64,000 nucleotides of DNA from CAVUBL01 sp963739795. GTDB taxonomy: Bacteria; Acidobacteriota; Thermoanaerobaculia; Multivoradales; DATKCC01. The position numbers and the translations under genes were made by a program. The DNA lies in the NCBI GenBank assembly GCA_963739795.1, contig CAVUBL010000011.1:186001-250000 (forward strand), in the 5' to 3' direction. This document shows, piece by piece, positions 48,815-57,462 of this stretch (its first letter is position 1; each line of letters starts with the position of its first letter). The notes beneath the pieces are model-generated. The model was not told the DNA's origin, ran no database searches, and worked only from the letters and a program-made list of their open reading frames with translations.

Positions 48815-50236
48815 TCAGTCCGCGAGGCGGTGGAGGAGGCGATCGTAGAGGGCGACGCCGTCGACGTAGGCGGGCAAGGCGATCCGTTCCCCCCGGCGCC
48901 CCACGCGCAGGGCGTCGGTGGTCAGGATCAGGAAGGGAGAGAAGCCGTACGAGGGGATGCCGTGGGCTCGGAAGAACCGGGAGTCGGTGGCCGTCCACGA
49001 CAGGAAGACCGGCCCGGACGGCACCTCCGGGTGGGTCTGGCGCACCAGCTCGCGGATCGCCGCCATCGCCCAGTGGTCGAGGGGGCTGCCGTGGTGGGCC
49101 GCCTCGCTCGGATAGATCGTGGTCTTGACGCCGTAGAAGAGCCACTTGGGGATCAGCTCGTCCCGGACGTCGTCGAGATGGACCCCGGGTAAGAGGTGGA
49201 TCGTCACCGGGAGCTCCCACCCTCCGCCTTCGACGCGGCGGATCTGCTGGGGGTGGAGCTCGTCGCGGAACATCGACTGCACGTACGAGGGCAAAGTCTC
49301 GAACAGCGGACGGTTCCGGGCGATGCGCTCCGGGTGGGCGTAGGCTTCGCGCAGCTCCTCCCGGTCCCTCGACGGGGCGTAGAGAGGCAGGAACTCCTTG
49401 ATCTCGTCCACCAGCTTCAGGTGCTGCTCCTCGGCGCCGTAGACCCCGAGGTCGGCCTTGAGCTTCACGAGGCGGTCTTTGGACGGATCGCAGGCCACCA
49501 GGGTCAGGTACCTCTTCTGGGCGAACTCGGTTCCCCAGTACTTGAAGTCGTCCTCGCCGCGTCCCTCCACCACCCCGCCCTCGGTGAGCACGACTCCGAA
49601 GCGGTCCACGAGCTCGGGGTGCTCGCGGAGGATCCAGCGGGTGCCGAGCGCGCTGCCCGTCTCTTCGCCGGTGGTCGCCAGGAGGATCACCGACCGCTCG
49701 GGGGTCCTCCCGCTCTTCGCCAGATCGATGAATGCCAGGAGCTGGGCGATGCCGATGCTCTTCATGTCGAAGGAGCCGCGGCCGTACAGCCAGGGCAGGT
49801 CGATCTTGGCGGCGAAGGGTGGGTGGGGCCAGAGCTCGGGATGGGGCACCGGGTCGGTGTCAATGTGGTGGTGGAGGACCACGGCCTCGCGGCTCTTGCC
49901 CTCGAGGATCGCCCAGAGGTTGGCACTCTTCTGGCCGATTCGCTCCAGGTGGTAGGGAATCCCCGCCCGGTTGAGGATGCCGGCCAGGAACCGGGCTCCC
50001 GCCAGGCTGCTGCCGGTGGCCTGGGAGGTGTCGATCCGAACGTAGTCTTGGAGCAACCGCACCGAGTCCAGCGAGGCGTAGTCGACCTGTAGCCAGTCCT
50101 GCCGCTGCTCCTCGACCAGGGGCTCGGCGGCCAGGTAGACCAGGAACGCGGCGAGCGTCGCCAGGAGGGCGAGGCTGCCGTAGAGCGCGATGCGCGAGAC
50201 CGTGCGGAGGCGACGTTGAAGGGGGGAGAAGCTCAT
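48815..50236 (-). CDS. Membrane-anchored M20-family peptidase-like protein, copy B
   Basis: The 473-residue protein has an N-terminal membrane helix (IALYGSLALLATLAAFLVYL) instead of a cleavable signal. M20 motifs are HHHIDTDPV, GRGSFDMKS, TGEETGS and LTEGG. The last zinc ligand, His in the HGPNE motif of copy A, aligns with Gly in LRVGRRGERI, so the second metal site may be changed or lost. About 40% of the central block matches copy A by eye (KSIGIAQLLAFIDLA, FAQKRYL). TAGACT on the minus strand ends 11 nt before ATG 50236. Confidence 0.8.
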   Translation of the reverse strand: MSFSPLQRRLRTVSRIALYGSLALLATLAAFLVYLAAEPLVEEQRQDWLQVDYASLDSVRLLQDYVRIDTSQATGSSLAGARFLAGILNRAGIPYHLERIGQKSANLWAILEGKSREAVVLHHHIDTDPVPHPELWPHPPFAAKIDLPWLYGRGSFDMKSIGIAQLLAFIDLAKSGRTPERSVILLATTGEETGSALGTRWILREHPELVDRFGVVLTEGGVVEGRGEDDFKYWGTEFAQKRYLTLVACDPSKDRLVKLKADLGVYGAEEQHLKLVDEIKEFLPLYAPSRDREELREAYAHPERIARNRPLFETLPSYVQSMFRDELHPQQIRRVEGGGWELPVTIHLLPGVHLDDVRDELIPKWLFYGVKTTIYPSEAAHHGSPLDHWAMAAIRELVRQTHPEVPSGPVFLSWTATDSRFFRAHGIPSYGFSPFLILTTDALRVGRRGERIALPAYVDGVALYDRLLHRLAD

Positions 50237-50294
50237 GAAGACGGGGAAGTCTAGCAGTCCCCCGAGGAGCGCTGCACGGTATGCTTCGCGGTCG
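50237..50294. promoter_or_regulatory. Divergent -10 boxes between M20 copy B and the first GT-C-like gene
   Basis: Minus strand TAGACT (50253-50248) lies 11 nt before ATG 50236. Plus strand TATGCT (50280-50285) lies 9 nt before ATG 50295. The match of both spacings to the other near-leaderless genes is the main reason to place the plus-strand start at 50295 rather than 50235. Confidence 0.4.
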
Positions 50295-51956
50295 ATGCCC
50301 CGCCCTGCTCCATCGGTCTCGCGGAGCTCGCCCTGGGTCCTGGGGCTGCTCGCCGCGACGGCGGTGGTGGCCGCGGCGGCCTACGCCCTGTCCGCCGCCT
50401 ACGTCGTCGGCGGGCGGCCCGGTTTCCCCCTGGACGACGCCTGGATTCACCTCTCCTTCGCCCGCAACCTGGCGGCGGGGCACGGCCTGTCCATCGTCCC
50501 CGGGGAGCCGGTGGCCGGGTCGACGGCGCCCCTGTGGACCGCCCTGGCGGCCCTCGGCGTCTCGGCGGCGCTCGACGGCATCCTGTGGATGCAGATCCTG
50601 GGCACCGCGCTCCACGCCCTGGGGGTGGTGCTCTCCTGGCGCCTGGCCCGAGAGCTGGGTCTGTCTGCCGGGCTCTCGGCGCTGGCGGGCTCCCTGGTCG
50701 CGGTCACCGCGTGGATGGCCTGGTCCGCGGTCTCCGGGATGGAGATCCCCCTGTTCGTGGTCCTCTCCGTCGGCGGTCTCCTCCTCCACCTCGAGGAGCG
50801 CGCCGATCCCGACCGGCCCCGCCTCTCCCTCGCCGTCTTCGGCTTGTCGGTGCTCGCCCGCCCCGAGGGGCTGCTGCTCCTCTCCTGCGCGCTGGCCGAC
50901 GGCCTCCTGGTCTGGCGCCGCCGCGGCGCCGGTGGCCTCGAGTGGGCCGGCCGGCGGGCCCTCGCCCCGGCGCGGCCTCCGGGGAGCCTTCTCGGGAGTC
51001 TTTTCAGGAAGCAGGGCCCGCCCCTGGGTCTGGCGGCCCTGGCCTTCGTGCCGGTGGCCGCCTGGTACGCCTGGATCGGTGGCTCGCCCCTGCCCACGAC
51101 CTTCGCGGCCAAATCGGGAGGCGGCGGGCTCCACCTGCCCGATCTGCACTACCTGTACGTGGCCGCGGGGGTCTTCTTCCGTCCGCAGCCCTGGGTCGCG
51201 CTCTTCGCCCCGGCCGGCGTCGTGGCCCTGGTTCGCCGGCTGGGTACGCCTCGGGACCGGGGCCTGCTTCCGGCCCTCTGGCTCGTGGCGCTCCCCCTGG
51301 CGTACTCGTGCCTGAGCCCGGCGGAGGGCGGGCCCCTGATCGGCAACTTCGGCCGCTATCTCTTCCCGCTCTTCCCGGTCCTTGTGGTCCTGGGCGTGCT
51401 GGGGATGGAGCCGGTGGCGGAGGCCCTGGGGACGGGCCGGGGGCGGTCGCGGCCCCGGAAGGCCCTGGCCCTCGCCGGTGTGCTCCTGGTCCTCACCCCG
51501 GCGGTGATCGCCCTCGCCCGCGGTGCGACGCTCTACGCCCGCAACGTCCTGGACGTCGAATCGGGGGACGTACGGATGGCTCGCTGGCTCGCCGAGCGCC
51601 TGCCCCCCGAGGCGGTGGTGGCCACCATGGACATCGGCGCCCTCTCGGCCTTGCTACCCAACCGGATCGTCGACCTGGCCGGAATCGCCGATCCCCGGGT
51701 GCTCGGCGCCATCTCTCGGGCGAAGGCCCGCGGCGGCACCTGGCAGGACGGCGTCCTCGCCTTCATCGCCGAGCGCCGGCCGGATTACCTGGTGGTCTTC
51801 CCGGACTGGCTGACCTCGGTGGAGCGGCCGGGCTCGGGCTTCACCCGGCTGGCCACGATCCGCGTGCCCGGGAACGTGACCCTCGGCCACGACTCCCTGG
51901 CCCTCTATGCCACGCCCTGGACCCGGGAGCCGCTCCGCGCCGGCACCGGCCCCTGA
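50295..51956 (+). CDS. Polytopic membrane protein, GT-C glycosyltransferase-like
   Basis: This protein has 553 residues from ATG 50295 (573 if ATG 50235, which has GGGGAG upstream but overlaps the divergent start). About 10-11 membrane segments are seen. The first periplasmic loop has PLDDAWIHLSFARNL, with an acidic pair at the position used by GT-C enzymes of the ArnT/PMT type. A soluble C-terminal part of about 130 residues has MARWLAERLPPEAVVATMDIGALS and PDYLVVFPDWL. GT-C enzymes take sugars from polyprenyl phosphate donors; the GT2 gene downstream could make the donor. Donor and acceptor are unknown. Confidence 0.7.
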   Translation: MPRPAPSVSRSSPWVLGLLAATAVVAAAAYALSAAYVVGGRPGFPLDDAWIHLSFARNLAAGHGLSIVPGEPVAGSTAPLWTALAALGVSAALDGILWMQILGTALHALGVVLSWRLARELGLSAGLSALAGSLVAVTAWMAWSAVSGMEIPLFVVLSVGGLLLHLEERADPDRPRLSLAVFGLSVLARPEGLLLLSCALADGLLVWRRRGAGGLEWAGRRALAPARPPGSLLGSLFRKQGPPLGLAALAFVPVAAWYAWIGGSPLPTTFAAKSGGGGLHLPDLHYLYVAAGVFFRPQPWVALFAPAGVVALVRRLGTPRDRGLLPALWLVALPLAYSCLSPAEGGPLIGNFGRYLFPLFPVLVVLGVLGMEPVAEALGTGRGRSRPRKALALAGVLLVLTPAVIALARGATLYARNVLDVESGDVRMARWLAERLPPEAVVATMDIGALSALLPNRIVDLAGIADPRVLGAISRAKARGGTWQDGVLAFIAERRPDYLVVFPDWLTSVERPGSGFTRLATIRVPGNVTLGHDSLALYATPWTREPLRAGTGP

Positions 51957-51965
51957 CCCGCGTCC

Positions 51966-54281
51966 ATGGAGGTTTCCCCACTCCTCGACTCGCTCGGCGG
52001 CCTGTCCGCCCTGCTGCTGGTGGCCGCCCTCGGCGCCCTTTCCTACCGCCTGGCATGGCGCCTGGTTCCCGGAGTGGGGGTCGCGACCCGCTGGAGCGCG
52101 GCGGCGGTGATCGCGCTCTGGTCGGCGGTGGCGTCGTTCTGGCTCCTGGGAGCCGTGCACGCCTTCCGTCTGCCCATCGTCCTGGTCCTCTCGGTAGGTG
52201 CTGCGCTCCTCGGCGGGCGAGGGCGGGGCGGAGACCGGCCGGCGCTCACGGCGTTCCGGGCGGACCTCCGGCGGTTCGGAGCCTTTTTCCGGTCCCTGGG
52301 TCCCCTCGAGTGGGCGGCTCTGGCGGCCGTCCTCGGCGTGGTGCTCGCCCGCTGCCTCCGCGGCCTGGCCTCGCCGCCCCTCGGCTGGGACTCCCTGACC
52401 TACCACCTGTTCAAGGCCGGGCGCTTCGTCCAGACCGGCGGGTTCGTGGACGCCCCGGCACCGGACGCCTGGGGGGCCTACCGGTTCTTTCCGGTGGCCG
52501 GCGAGATCCTCTGGTCATGGGCCATGCTCCCCCTGCACGACGACGCCCTGATCGCGCCGGCGGGCCTCCTGATCTGGGGCCTGGCGGTCCTGGGCGTCTA
52601 CGCCGCCGCGCGCGAGCTCGGCGCCCGCGCTCGGCCCGCCCTCCTCGCGGCCCTCGCCCTGGGGGCGATGCCGGCGGCGCTCGCGTACGTGGGCAGCGCC
52701 TACGTCGACAACCTGACCCTGGCGGCGAGCGCCCTCGGCACCGTGTTCGTCGTGCGGCTGGCGCGCGACGGTCCTCTGCGCGAGGCGCCGCTGGCGGTGG
52801 CGGCGCTGGCCCTGGCCGCCGGCACCAAGCTCCTGGCGATGCCGGTTCTCGCCCTGGGCGGCGCGGTGGTCCTCCTCCGCCTCGTCCGGAGCCCGGCGTC
52901 GCCGCGAGTCCGGGCGGCCACTCTTGCGGCCGTGGTCCTCGCCGGCGCGGTGGCCGCGCCCACCTACGTCCGGACCTGGATCGAACGCGGCTCGCCCCTG
53001 TACCCGGTGCCGCTGCGCGTCGCGGGCTTCGAGCTCTCGGCCGGCAACGCCGAGTCGGCGGCGGTGACGCAGAGGATTCTCGACACGCCTCGCATGCGGC
53101 TCTCGCCGGCGGCGACCGCCCGCTACTTCCTGGTTCGCCGCGATCCGTCCGGAGCGTTCCTGAACCCCGGTCCGGGCGCCGTCCTGCTCCTGGGGCTGGC
53201 CCTCGCGGCCCTCCCGCGCCTGCGTCGGGACCGGCTCCTGGCCGGGACGTTCCTCTGGCTGGTCGCGGCGGTTCTTCTCGGCGCGTACGTCACCGGCGCC
53301 ATGGCGCTCTTTCGAACTGCCTTGATGGTGACGACCTCGGGCCGGTACTTGACGCCCGCCTTCGCCGCCCTCGCCGTGCTCGCGGCCCTGCTCGACTGGC
53401 TCGCGGCGCGCCTCGTCGCCGCCGTCGCGGCCGGGTGGGGCGCGGTCCTGGCCTTCCCCACGGGCTGGCACGCCGTCGACCTCCGGGCCACCGCCTGGGT
53501 CCTCGTCCCGATGGGGGCCCTGGCGGCGGTGATCCTGGCGGCTCGGTGGGCGGTCGGCGCCGGTCGCGCTCGCCGGCTGGCCGCGACGGCGGCCGTGCTC
53601 CTGGTGACGGGGGTCGCCGCGGCGAGCCTGGAGACGGTCCGGCGGGCGTTTCGATACCCGGTCTACGCGGCGGCGGCCGAAGCGGAGCATCCCTCGTTCA
53701 CGCTCCACCCCCTCGACCGCCGGTACGCCTCCGCCTGGCCCGTCTGGCAGGCCTTCGACGGGGGCCGGTCGTGGCGCCTCGCCGCGGTCGCCGGCTTCGA
53801 CGGCCTCGGCCACAACGCGTACCTCTATCCCTTGCTCGGGAGCCGCCTCCAGAACCGGGTGAGCTACGTGCCGGTGACCGGGAGCGGCGAGGTGATCGAC
53901 TACCGCCTGACCGACCGGGTGACGCGGCGCGCGAGCCGGGGGTGCTGGCTCGAGCGCCTGCGCCGGCAGGAGATCGACGGGGTCGTCCTGCTCGCGCCGC
54001 GCCACATCCCCGAGTCGCGCTGGGTGGAGGAGTCCCCCGAGCTGTTCCGCCTCCGGGTGGAGACCGACGGCGGGCGGCACGCCGCCTACGAGCTCGATCG
54101 TGACCTCCTGGCCGAGCGGACGGCCGGGACGCCGTGCCCCGGGGTCGGCGGAGCGGGGCGCCGGCCGCCGAGAGACGGGATAAGCTTTAGCGCTCGCCGC
54201 CCGACCTCCGGCCCGTCCGCGGGAGTGGATCGCGCCCGCGTCGTGGGCCGCCTTCGGACCGGGCGCCGGGATGAGCCATGA
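51966..54281 (+). CDS. Large polytopic membrane protein, GT-C-like
   Basis: This 771-residue protein has about 12 membrane segments in the first 580 residues. The loop PPLGWDSLTYHLFKAGRFVQTG, after the third to fourth helix, resembles the acidic loop of GT-C or Wzy-like enzymes. A periplasmic C-terminal domain follows (LDRRYASAWPVWQAFDGGRSW, then LGHNAYLYPLLGSRLQNRVSYVPV). The last 50 residues are low-complexity and Arg/Gly-rich. The stop overlaps the GT2 start by 4 nt. It is most likely a lipid-linked-sugar transferase or glycan polymerase for the surface polymer built by this cluster. Confidence 0.65.
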   Translation: MEVSPLLDSLGGLSALLLVAALGALSYRLAWRLVPGVGVATRWSAAAVIALWSAVASFWLLGAVHAFRLPIVLVLSVGAALLGGRGRGGDRPALTAFRADLRRFGAFFRSLGPLEWAALAAVLGVVLARCLRGLASPPLGWDSLTYHLFKAGRFVQTGGFVDAPAPDAWGAYRFFPVAGEILWSWAMLPLHDDALIAPAGLLIWGLAVLGVYAAARELGARARPALLAALALGAMPAALAYVGSAYVDNLTLAASALGTVFVVRLARDGPLREAPLAVAALALAAGTKLLAMPVLALGGAVVLLRLVRSPASPRVRAATLAAVVLAGAVAAPTYVRTWIERGSPLYPVPLRVAGFELSAGNAESAAVTQRILDTPRMRLSPAATARYFLVRRDPSGAFLNPGPGAVLLLGLALAALPRLRRDRLLAGTFLWLVAAVLLGAYVTGAMALFRTALMVTTSGRYLTPAFAALAVLAALLDWLAARLVAAVAAGWGAVLAFPTGWHAVDLRATAWVLVPMGALAAVILAARWAVGAGRARRLAATAAVLLVTGVAAASLETVRRAFRYPVYAAAAEAEHPSFTLHPLDRRYASAWPVWQAFDGGRSWRLAAVAGFDGLGHNAYLYPLLGSRLQNRVSYVPVTGSGEVIDYRLTDRVTRRASRGCWLERLRRQEIDGVVLLAPRHIPESRWVEESPELFRLRVETDGGRHAAYELDRDLLAERTAGTPCPGVGGAGRRPPRDGISFSARRPTSGPSAGVDRARVVGRLRTGRRDEP

Positions 54282-55249
54282 AGCTGATCATCCAGATCCC
54301 CTGCTACAACGAGGAGGCCGCCCTGGCGGCGACCCTGGCCGATCTGCCGCGGCGGGTCGAAGGCGTCGACCGGGTGGAGGTGCTGGTGATCGACGACGGG
54401 TCGACCGACGGCACAGGCGAGGTGGCGCGGCGGTCGGGAGCGGACCACGTAGTCCGGCACACGGCCAACCTCGGCCTCGCGCGGGCCTTCCGCACCGGGC
54501 TCGAGACCTGCCTGCGCCTCGGCGCCGACGTGATCGTCAACACCGACGCCGACAACCAGTACCGTGGCGAGGACGTCGCCGCCCTGGTCCGGCCCGTCCT
54601 CGAGGGCCGGGCGGACATCGTGGTGGGCGACCGCCAGACTTCGGGCCTGGACCACTTCTCGCCCCTCAAGCGGCTCCTCCAGAGGCTCGGCAGCATGGTC
54701 GTGCGCCGGCTCTCGGGGCTGGACGTGCCCGATGCGGTCAGCGGCTTCCGCGCCCTGTCCCGCGAGGCGGCCCTCAGAACCAACATCGTTTCGAGCTTCA
54801 GCTACACGATCGAGATGCTCATCCAAGCCGGCCACAAGGACCTCCAGGTGGCCCACGTCCCGGTGGGGGTCAACCCGGTCCGCCGCGAGTCCCGCCTGTT
54901 CCGGAGCCTGCCCCAGTTCATCGAGCGCTCGGCGGCGACCATGGTGCGGGCCTACGCCATGTACCAGCCGATGCGCGTGCTCTTCGGTATCGGCCTGGTG
55001 GTGGCGGCCCTGGGGCTGGCGCCCATCGTTCGGTTTCTGTACTTCTACCTGCGGGGCGAAGGCGGGGGCCACGTCCAGTCCCTGGTCCTCGGCGGCGCAG
55101 CCGTCACCATGGGCCTGGCGATCTTCCTGATCGGGCTGGTCGCCGACCTGATCGCCTTCAACCGCCAGCTGATCGAGATCACTCTGGAAAAGGTGCGGCG
55201 CCTCGAGTGCCAGCGGGGCGAGGGTCGGGACGAGGAGGAAATTTCTTAG
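54278..55249 (+). CDS. Family 2 glycosyltransferase, polyprenyl-phosphate sugar synthase type
   Basis: The 323-residue GT-A enzyme has IIQIPCYNEEAALAATL, VLVIDDGSTDGTGEVA, HTANLGLARAFRTGL and the metal-binding NTDADNQY, then SGFRALSREAA. Two membrane helices at the C-terminus (about residues 235-255 and 270-295) anchor it. The layout matches DPM1/GtrB/ArnC-type enzymes that load a sugar on undecaprenyl phosphate for GT-C transferases, and two such proteins are encoded just upstream. ATGA coupling with the previous gene and TAGTG coupling with the next show one operon. Confidence 0.85.
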   Translation: MKLIIQIPCYNEEAALAATLADLPRRVEGVDRVEVLVIDDGSTDGTGEVARRSGADHVVRHTANLGLARAFRTGLETCLRLGADVIVNTDADNQYRGEDVAALVRPVLEGRADIVVGDRQTSGLDHFSPLKRLLQRLGSMVVRRLSGLDVPDAVSGFRALSREAALRTNIVSSFSYTIEMLIQAGHKDLQVAHVPVGVNPVRRESRLFRSLPQFIERSAATMVRAYAMYQPMRVLFGIGLVVAALGLAPIVRFLYFYLRGEGGGHVQSLVLGGAAVTMGLAIFLIGLVADLIAFNRQLIEITLEKVRRLECQRGEGRDEEEIS

Positions 55250-57462
55250 TGAAACAGGTAATCCGTCGGGTGATCGATCGGAAGGGCAGGGTGCGGGTGA
55301 TCGAGCTGCCGGAGCCCGATCTGGGACCGCAGCAGGTCCTCGTGCGCAATGCCTACTCCTTGATCAGCACAGGGACCGAGCTCGCCACCCTGGGCAAGAC
55401 CCCGCTCGAGCTGGTGCGCCAGACCGTCTCCGACCCCTGGATGCGCCACGTGGTGAAGCAGACGGTCCTGGCGACGGGGCTCGGCCAGACCGCAGGCCGG
55501 ATCTGGAAGGAGATGGTGGTGCCGCGGGAGATCGGCTACAGCGGCGCAGGATGGCTGCTGGCCGTCGGCGACGGCGTTTCCGGGCTCCGCGTGGGGCAGG
55601 CGGTGGCCTACGCGGGCGGCGGCCACGCGGAGACCCTGGCGACCTCGCTCAACCACGTGGTGGCGGTGCCGGAAGAGGTGCCTCTGCGCCATGCCGCGTT
55701 CGTCACCCTGGGCGGCATCGCCACCCACGCCGTTCGCCGAGCGGAGGCCCGCTTCGGCGAGGTGGTGGCGATCTACGGGCTGGGCCTCGTGGGCCAGCTT
55801 GCCGCGCGGGTGGCCCGGGCCGCCGGGTACGTGGTGGTGGGCATCGACCTCGACGAGGAGCGCGCCCGGCTGGCGGCGCGCTGTGGCGCCGCCCTCGCGC
55901 TCAACCCGAACGATCCCGACTTCGAGCGCCGGGTCCACGACTTCACCGGCAAGCGTGGCGTCGACGCGACCATCGTGACCGCGCGCTCCGAGTCGAGCTC
56001 GCTCGTCAACCACGCCATCGAGATCACCCGCAAGCAGGGCAAGGTGGTCCTCGTGGGCTACGTGGGGCTCGACGTCCACCCCAAGAGCTTCCTGTACAAG
56101 GAGATCGACCTGCGGTACTCGCGGGCCTACGGTCCCGGGAGCTACGACAACTCGTACGAGAAGGGCCGGATCGACTATCCGCCCGAGTACGTGCGCTGGA
56201 CGGAACGGCAGAACCTCGCGGAGTTCATCCGGCAGCTCTCGGAGGAACGGGTGGAGGTCGAGTCACTGATCGGTGGCGAGGTCCCGATCGAGCGGGTCCA
56301 GGAGGCCTTCGACGCCCTGCGCTCCGGCAGCCTCGGGGGGGTCGCCGCCCTCGTCTCTTACGCCACCGGCGGCGAGCCCGACCGCCGCCGCACGCTCGAG
56401 ATCCGGCCGCGGCCGGTCGCCGAGGGCAAGGTCGGGATCTCCATCGTCGGCTGCGGCAACCACGTCCTCGGCAAACACCTGCCCAACCTGGCGCGGATGC
56501 CCCGGGTCCAGCTCCGGGCCCTGGTCTCGGCCACCGGCAAGAACGCCCTGACCGTCGCGAAGCGGTACAGGGCCACGGCGGTGACGACCGACCTCCAGGA
56601 GGCCCTGGGCGATCCGGGCACCGACTGCCTCATGGTCTGCTCCAGCCAGCACCTGCACGCCGACCACGTGGTCGCTGCGGTCGAGGCGGGCAAGGCCGTC
56701 TTCGTCGAGAAGCCCATGGTCACGACGCTGGAGGGCTACCGGCGCATCGCTCGGGCGATGGCCGAGGGGCCGGTGCTCTTCACCCTCGGCCTCAACCGCC
56801 GGTACTCCCCGCTCGTCGCCCGGCTTCTCGACGAGATGGGGGAAACGATCGACGCCGTCACCTATCACGTGGCACAGCCGTTTGTGCCGCCCGAACACTG
56901 GACGCTCGATCCGGTGGAAGGAGGGGGCCGCCTGATCACCGAGGGGGAGCACTTCATCGACCTGTGCAATCTCCTCGTCGGCCGCCGGCCGTCGTCGGTG
57001 ACCGCCACCGCCCTGGGCGAGCCGCCGGACGATCTGCGCACGCTGTGCGACTACTCGGTGACCCTCCACTACCCCGGCGCTGCGGCGACCATCGTGTTCG
57101 ACGAGAGCGGCTCCGCCGGGTACCCACGGGAGAAGGTGACCGCCCTGGGCAAGGGGCGGGTGGCCGTTCTCGACGGCTTCGCCCGGCTCACCGTCCACGG
57201 GCGGCGGGTACGCTCCTGGGGTCGTGCCACCCGCGCGCGGATGGGCCACGAAGAGGAGCTGCGGGAGCTGGTGGCCGCCCTCGCCGGAGAGCCCAACCGG
57301 CTCCTGGGGTGGGACGAGGCGAGCCTCGCCACCCGCTGCATGTTCGCCGCCCAGGAAAGCGTCCGGACGGGCGAACCGGTGCTCCTCTCCGAGATCGATC
57401 CGCCTCCGGAGGAGAAGGTAGACCGCCCGGTCGAGGCAGGCCGGGCGGCCGTCGACCCGTGA
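55249..57462 (+). CDS. Bi-domain oxidoreductase: zinc-less MDR dehydrogenase fused to Gfo/Idh/MocA
   Basis: The 737-residue protein starts at GTG 55249, overlapping the GT2 stop by one base. Residues 1-385 are a medium-chain dehydrogenase: NAYSLISTGTELATLGK, GYSGAGWLLAVGDGVSGLRVG, and Rossmann loop VVAIYGLGLVGQLAARVARA. Residues of about 400-725 are a Gfo/Idh/MocA domain: GISIVGCGNHVLGKHLPNLAR, VEKPMVTTLEGYRRIA (Glu-Lys-Pro) and GEHFIDLCNLL. Such fusions are found in surface-polysaccharide clusters, where they probably act on nucleotide-linked or glycan sugars. The exact reaction is not known. Confidence 0.88.
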   Translation: MKQVIRRVIDRKGRVRVIELPEPDLGPQQVLVRNAYSLISTGTELATLGKTPLELVRQTVSDPWMRHVVKQTVLATGLGQTAGRIWKEMVVPREIGYSGAGWLLAVGDGVSGLRVGQAVAYAGGGHAETLATSLNHVVAVPEEVPLRHAAFVTLGGIATHAVRRAEARFGEVVAIYGLGLVGQLAARVARAAGYVVVGIDLDEERARLAARCGAALALNPNDPDFERRVHDFTGKRGVDATIVTARSESSSLVNHAIEITRKQGKVVLVGYVGLDVHPKSFLYKEIDLRYSRAYGPGSYDNSYEKGRIDYPPEYVRWTERQNLAEFIRQLSEERVEVESLIGGEVPIERVQEAFDALRSGSLGGVAALVSYATGGEPDRRRTLEIRPRPVAEGKVGISIVGCGNHVLGKHLPNLARMPRVQLRALVSATGKNALTVAKRYRATAVTTDLQEALGDPGTDCLMVCSSQHLHADHVVAAVEAGKAVFVEKPMVTTLEGYRRIARAMAEGPVLFTLGLNRRYSPLVARLLDEMGETIDAVTYHVAQPFVPPEHWTLDPVEGGGRLITEGEHFIDLCNLLVGRRPSSVTATALGEPPDDLRTLCDYSVTLHYPGAAATIVFDESGSAGYPREKVTALGKGRVAVLDGFARLTVHGRRVRSWGRATRARMGHEEELRELVAALAGEPNRLLGWDEASLATRCMFAAQESVRTGEPVLLSEIDPPPEEKVDRPVEAGRAAVDP

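Noticed and set aside
50235..50294. ATG 50235 as the start of the first GT-C-like protein.
   Set aside because: It has GGGGAG upstream but lies on the start codon of the divergent M20 gene, leaving no promoter space, and adds a polar 20-residue extension. Kept as an alternative only.
54271..55248. Upstream extension of the bi-domain oxidoreductase frame through the GT2 gene.
   Set aside because: The GT2 reading in the other frame has all motifs; the oxidoreductase begins properly at GTG 55249 with a one-base overlap.
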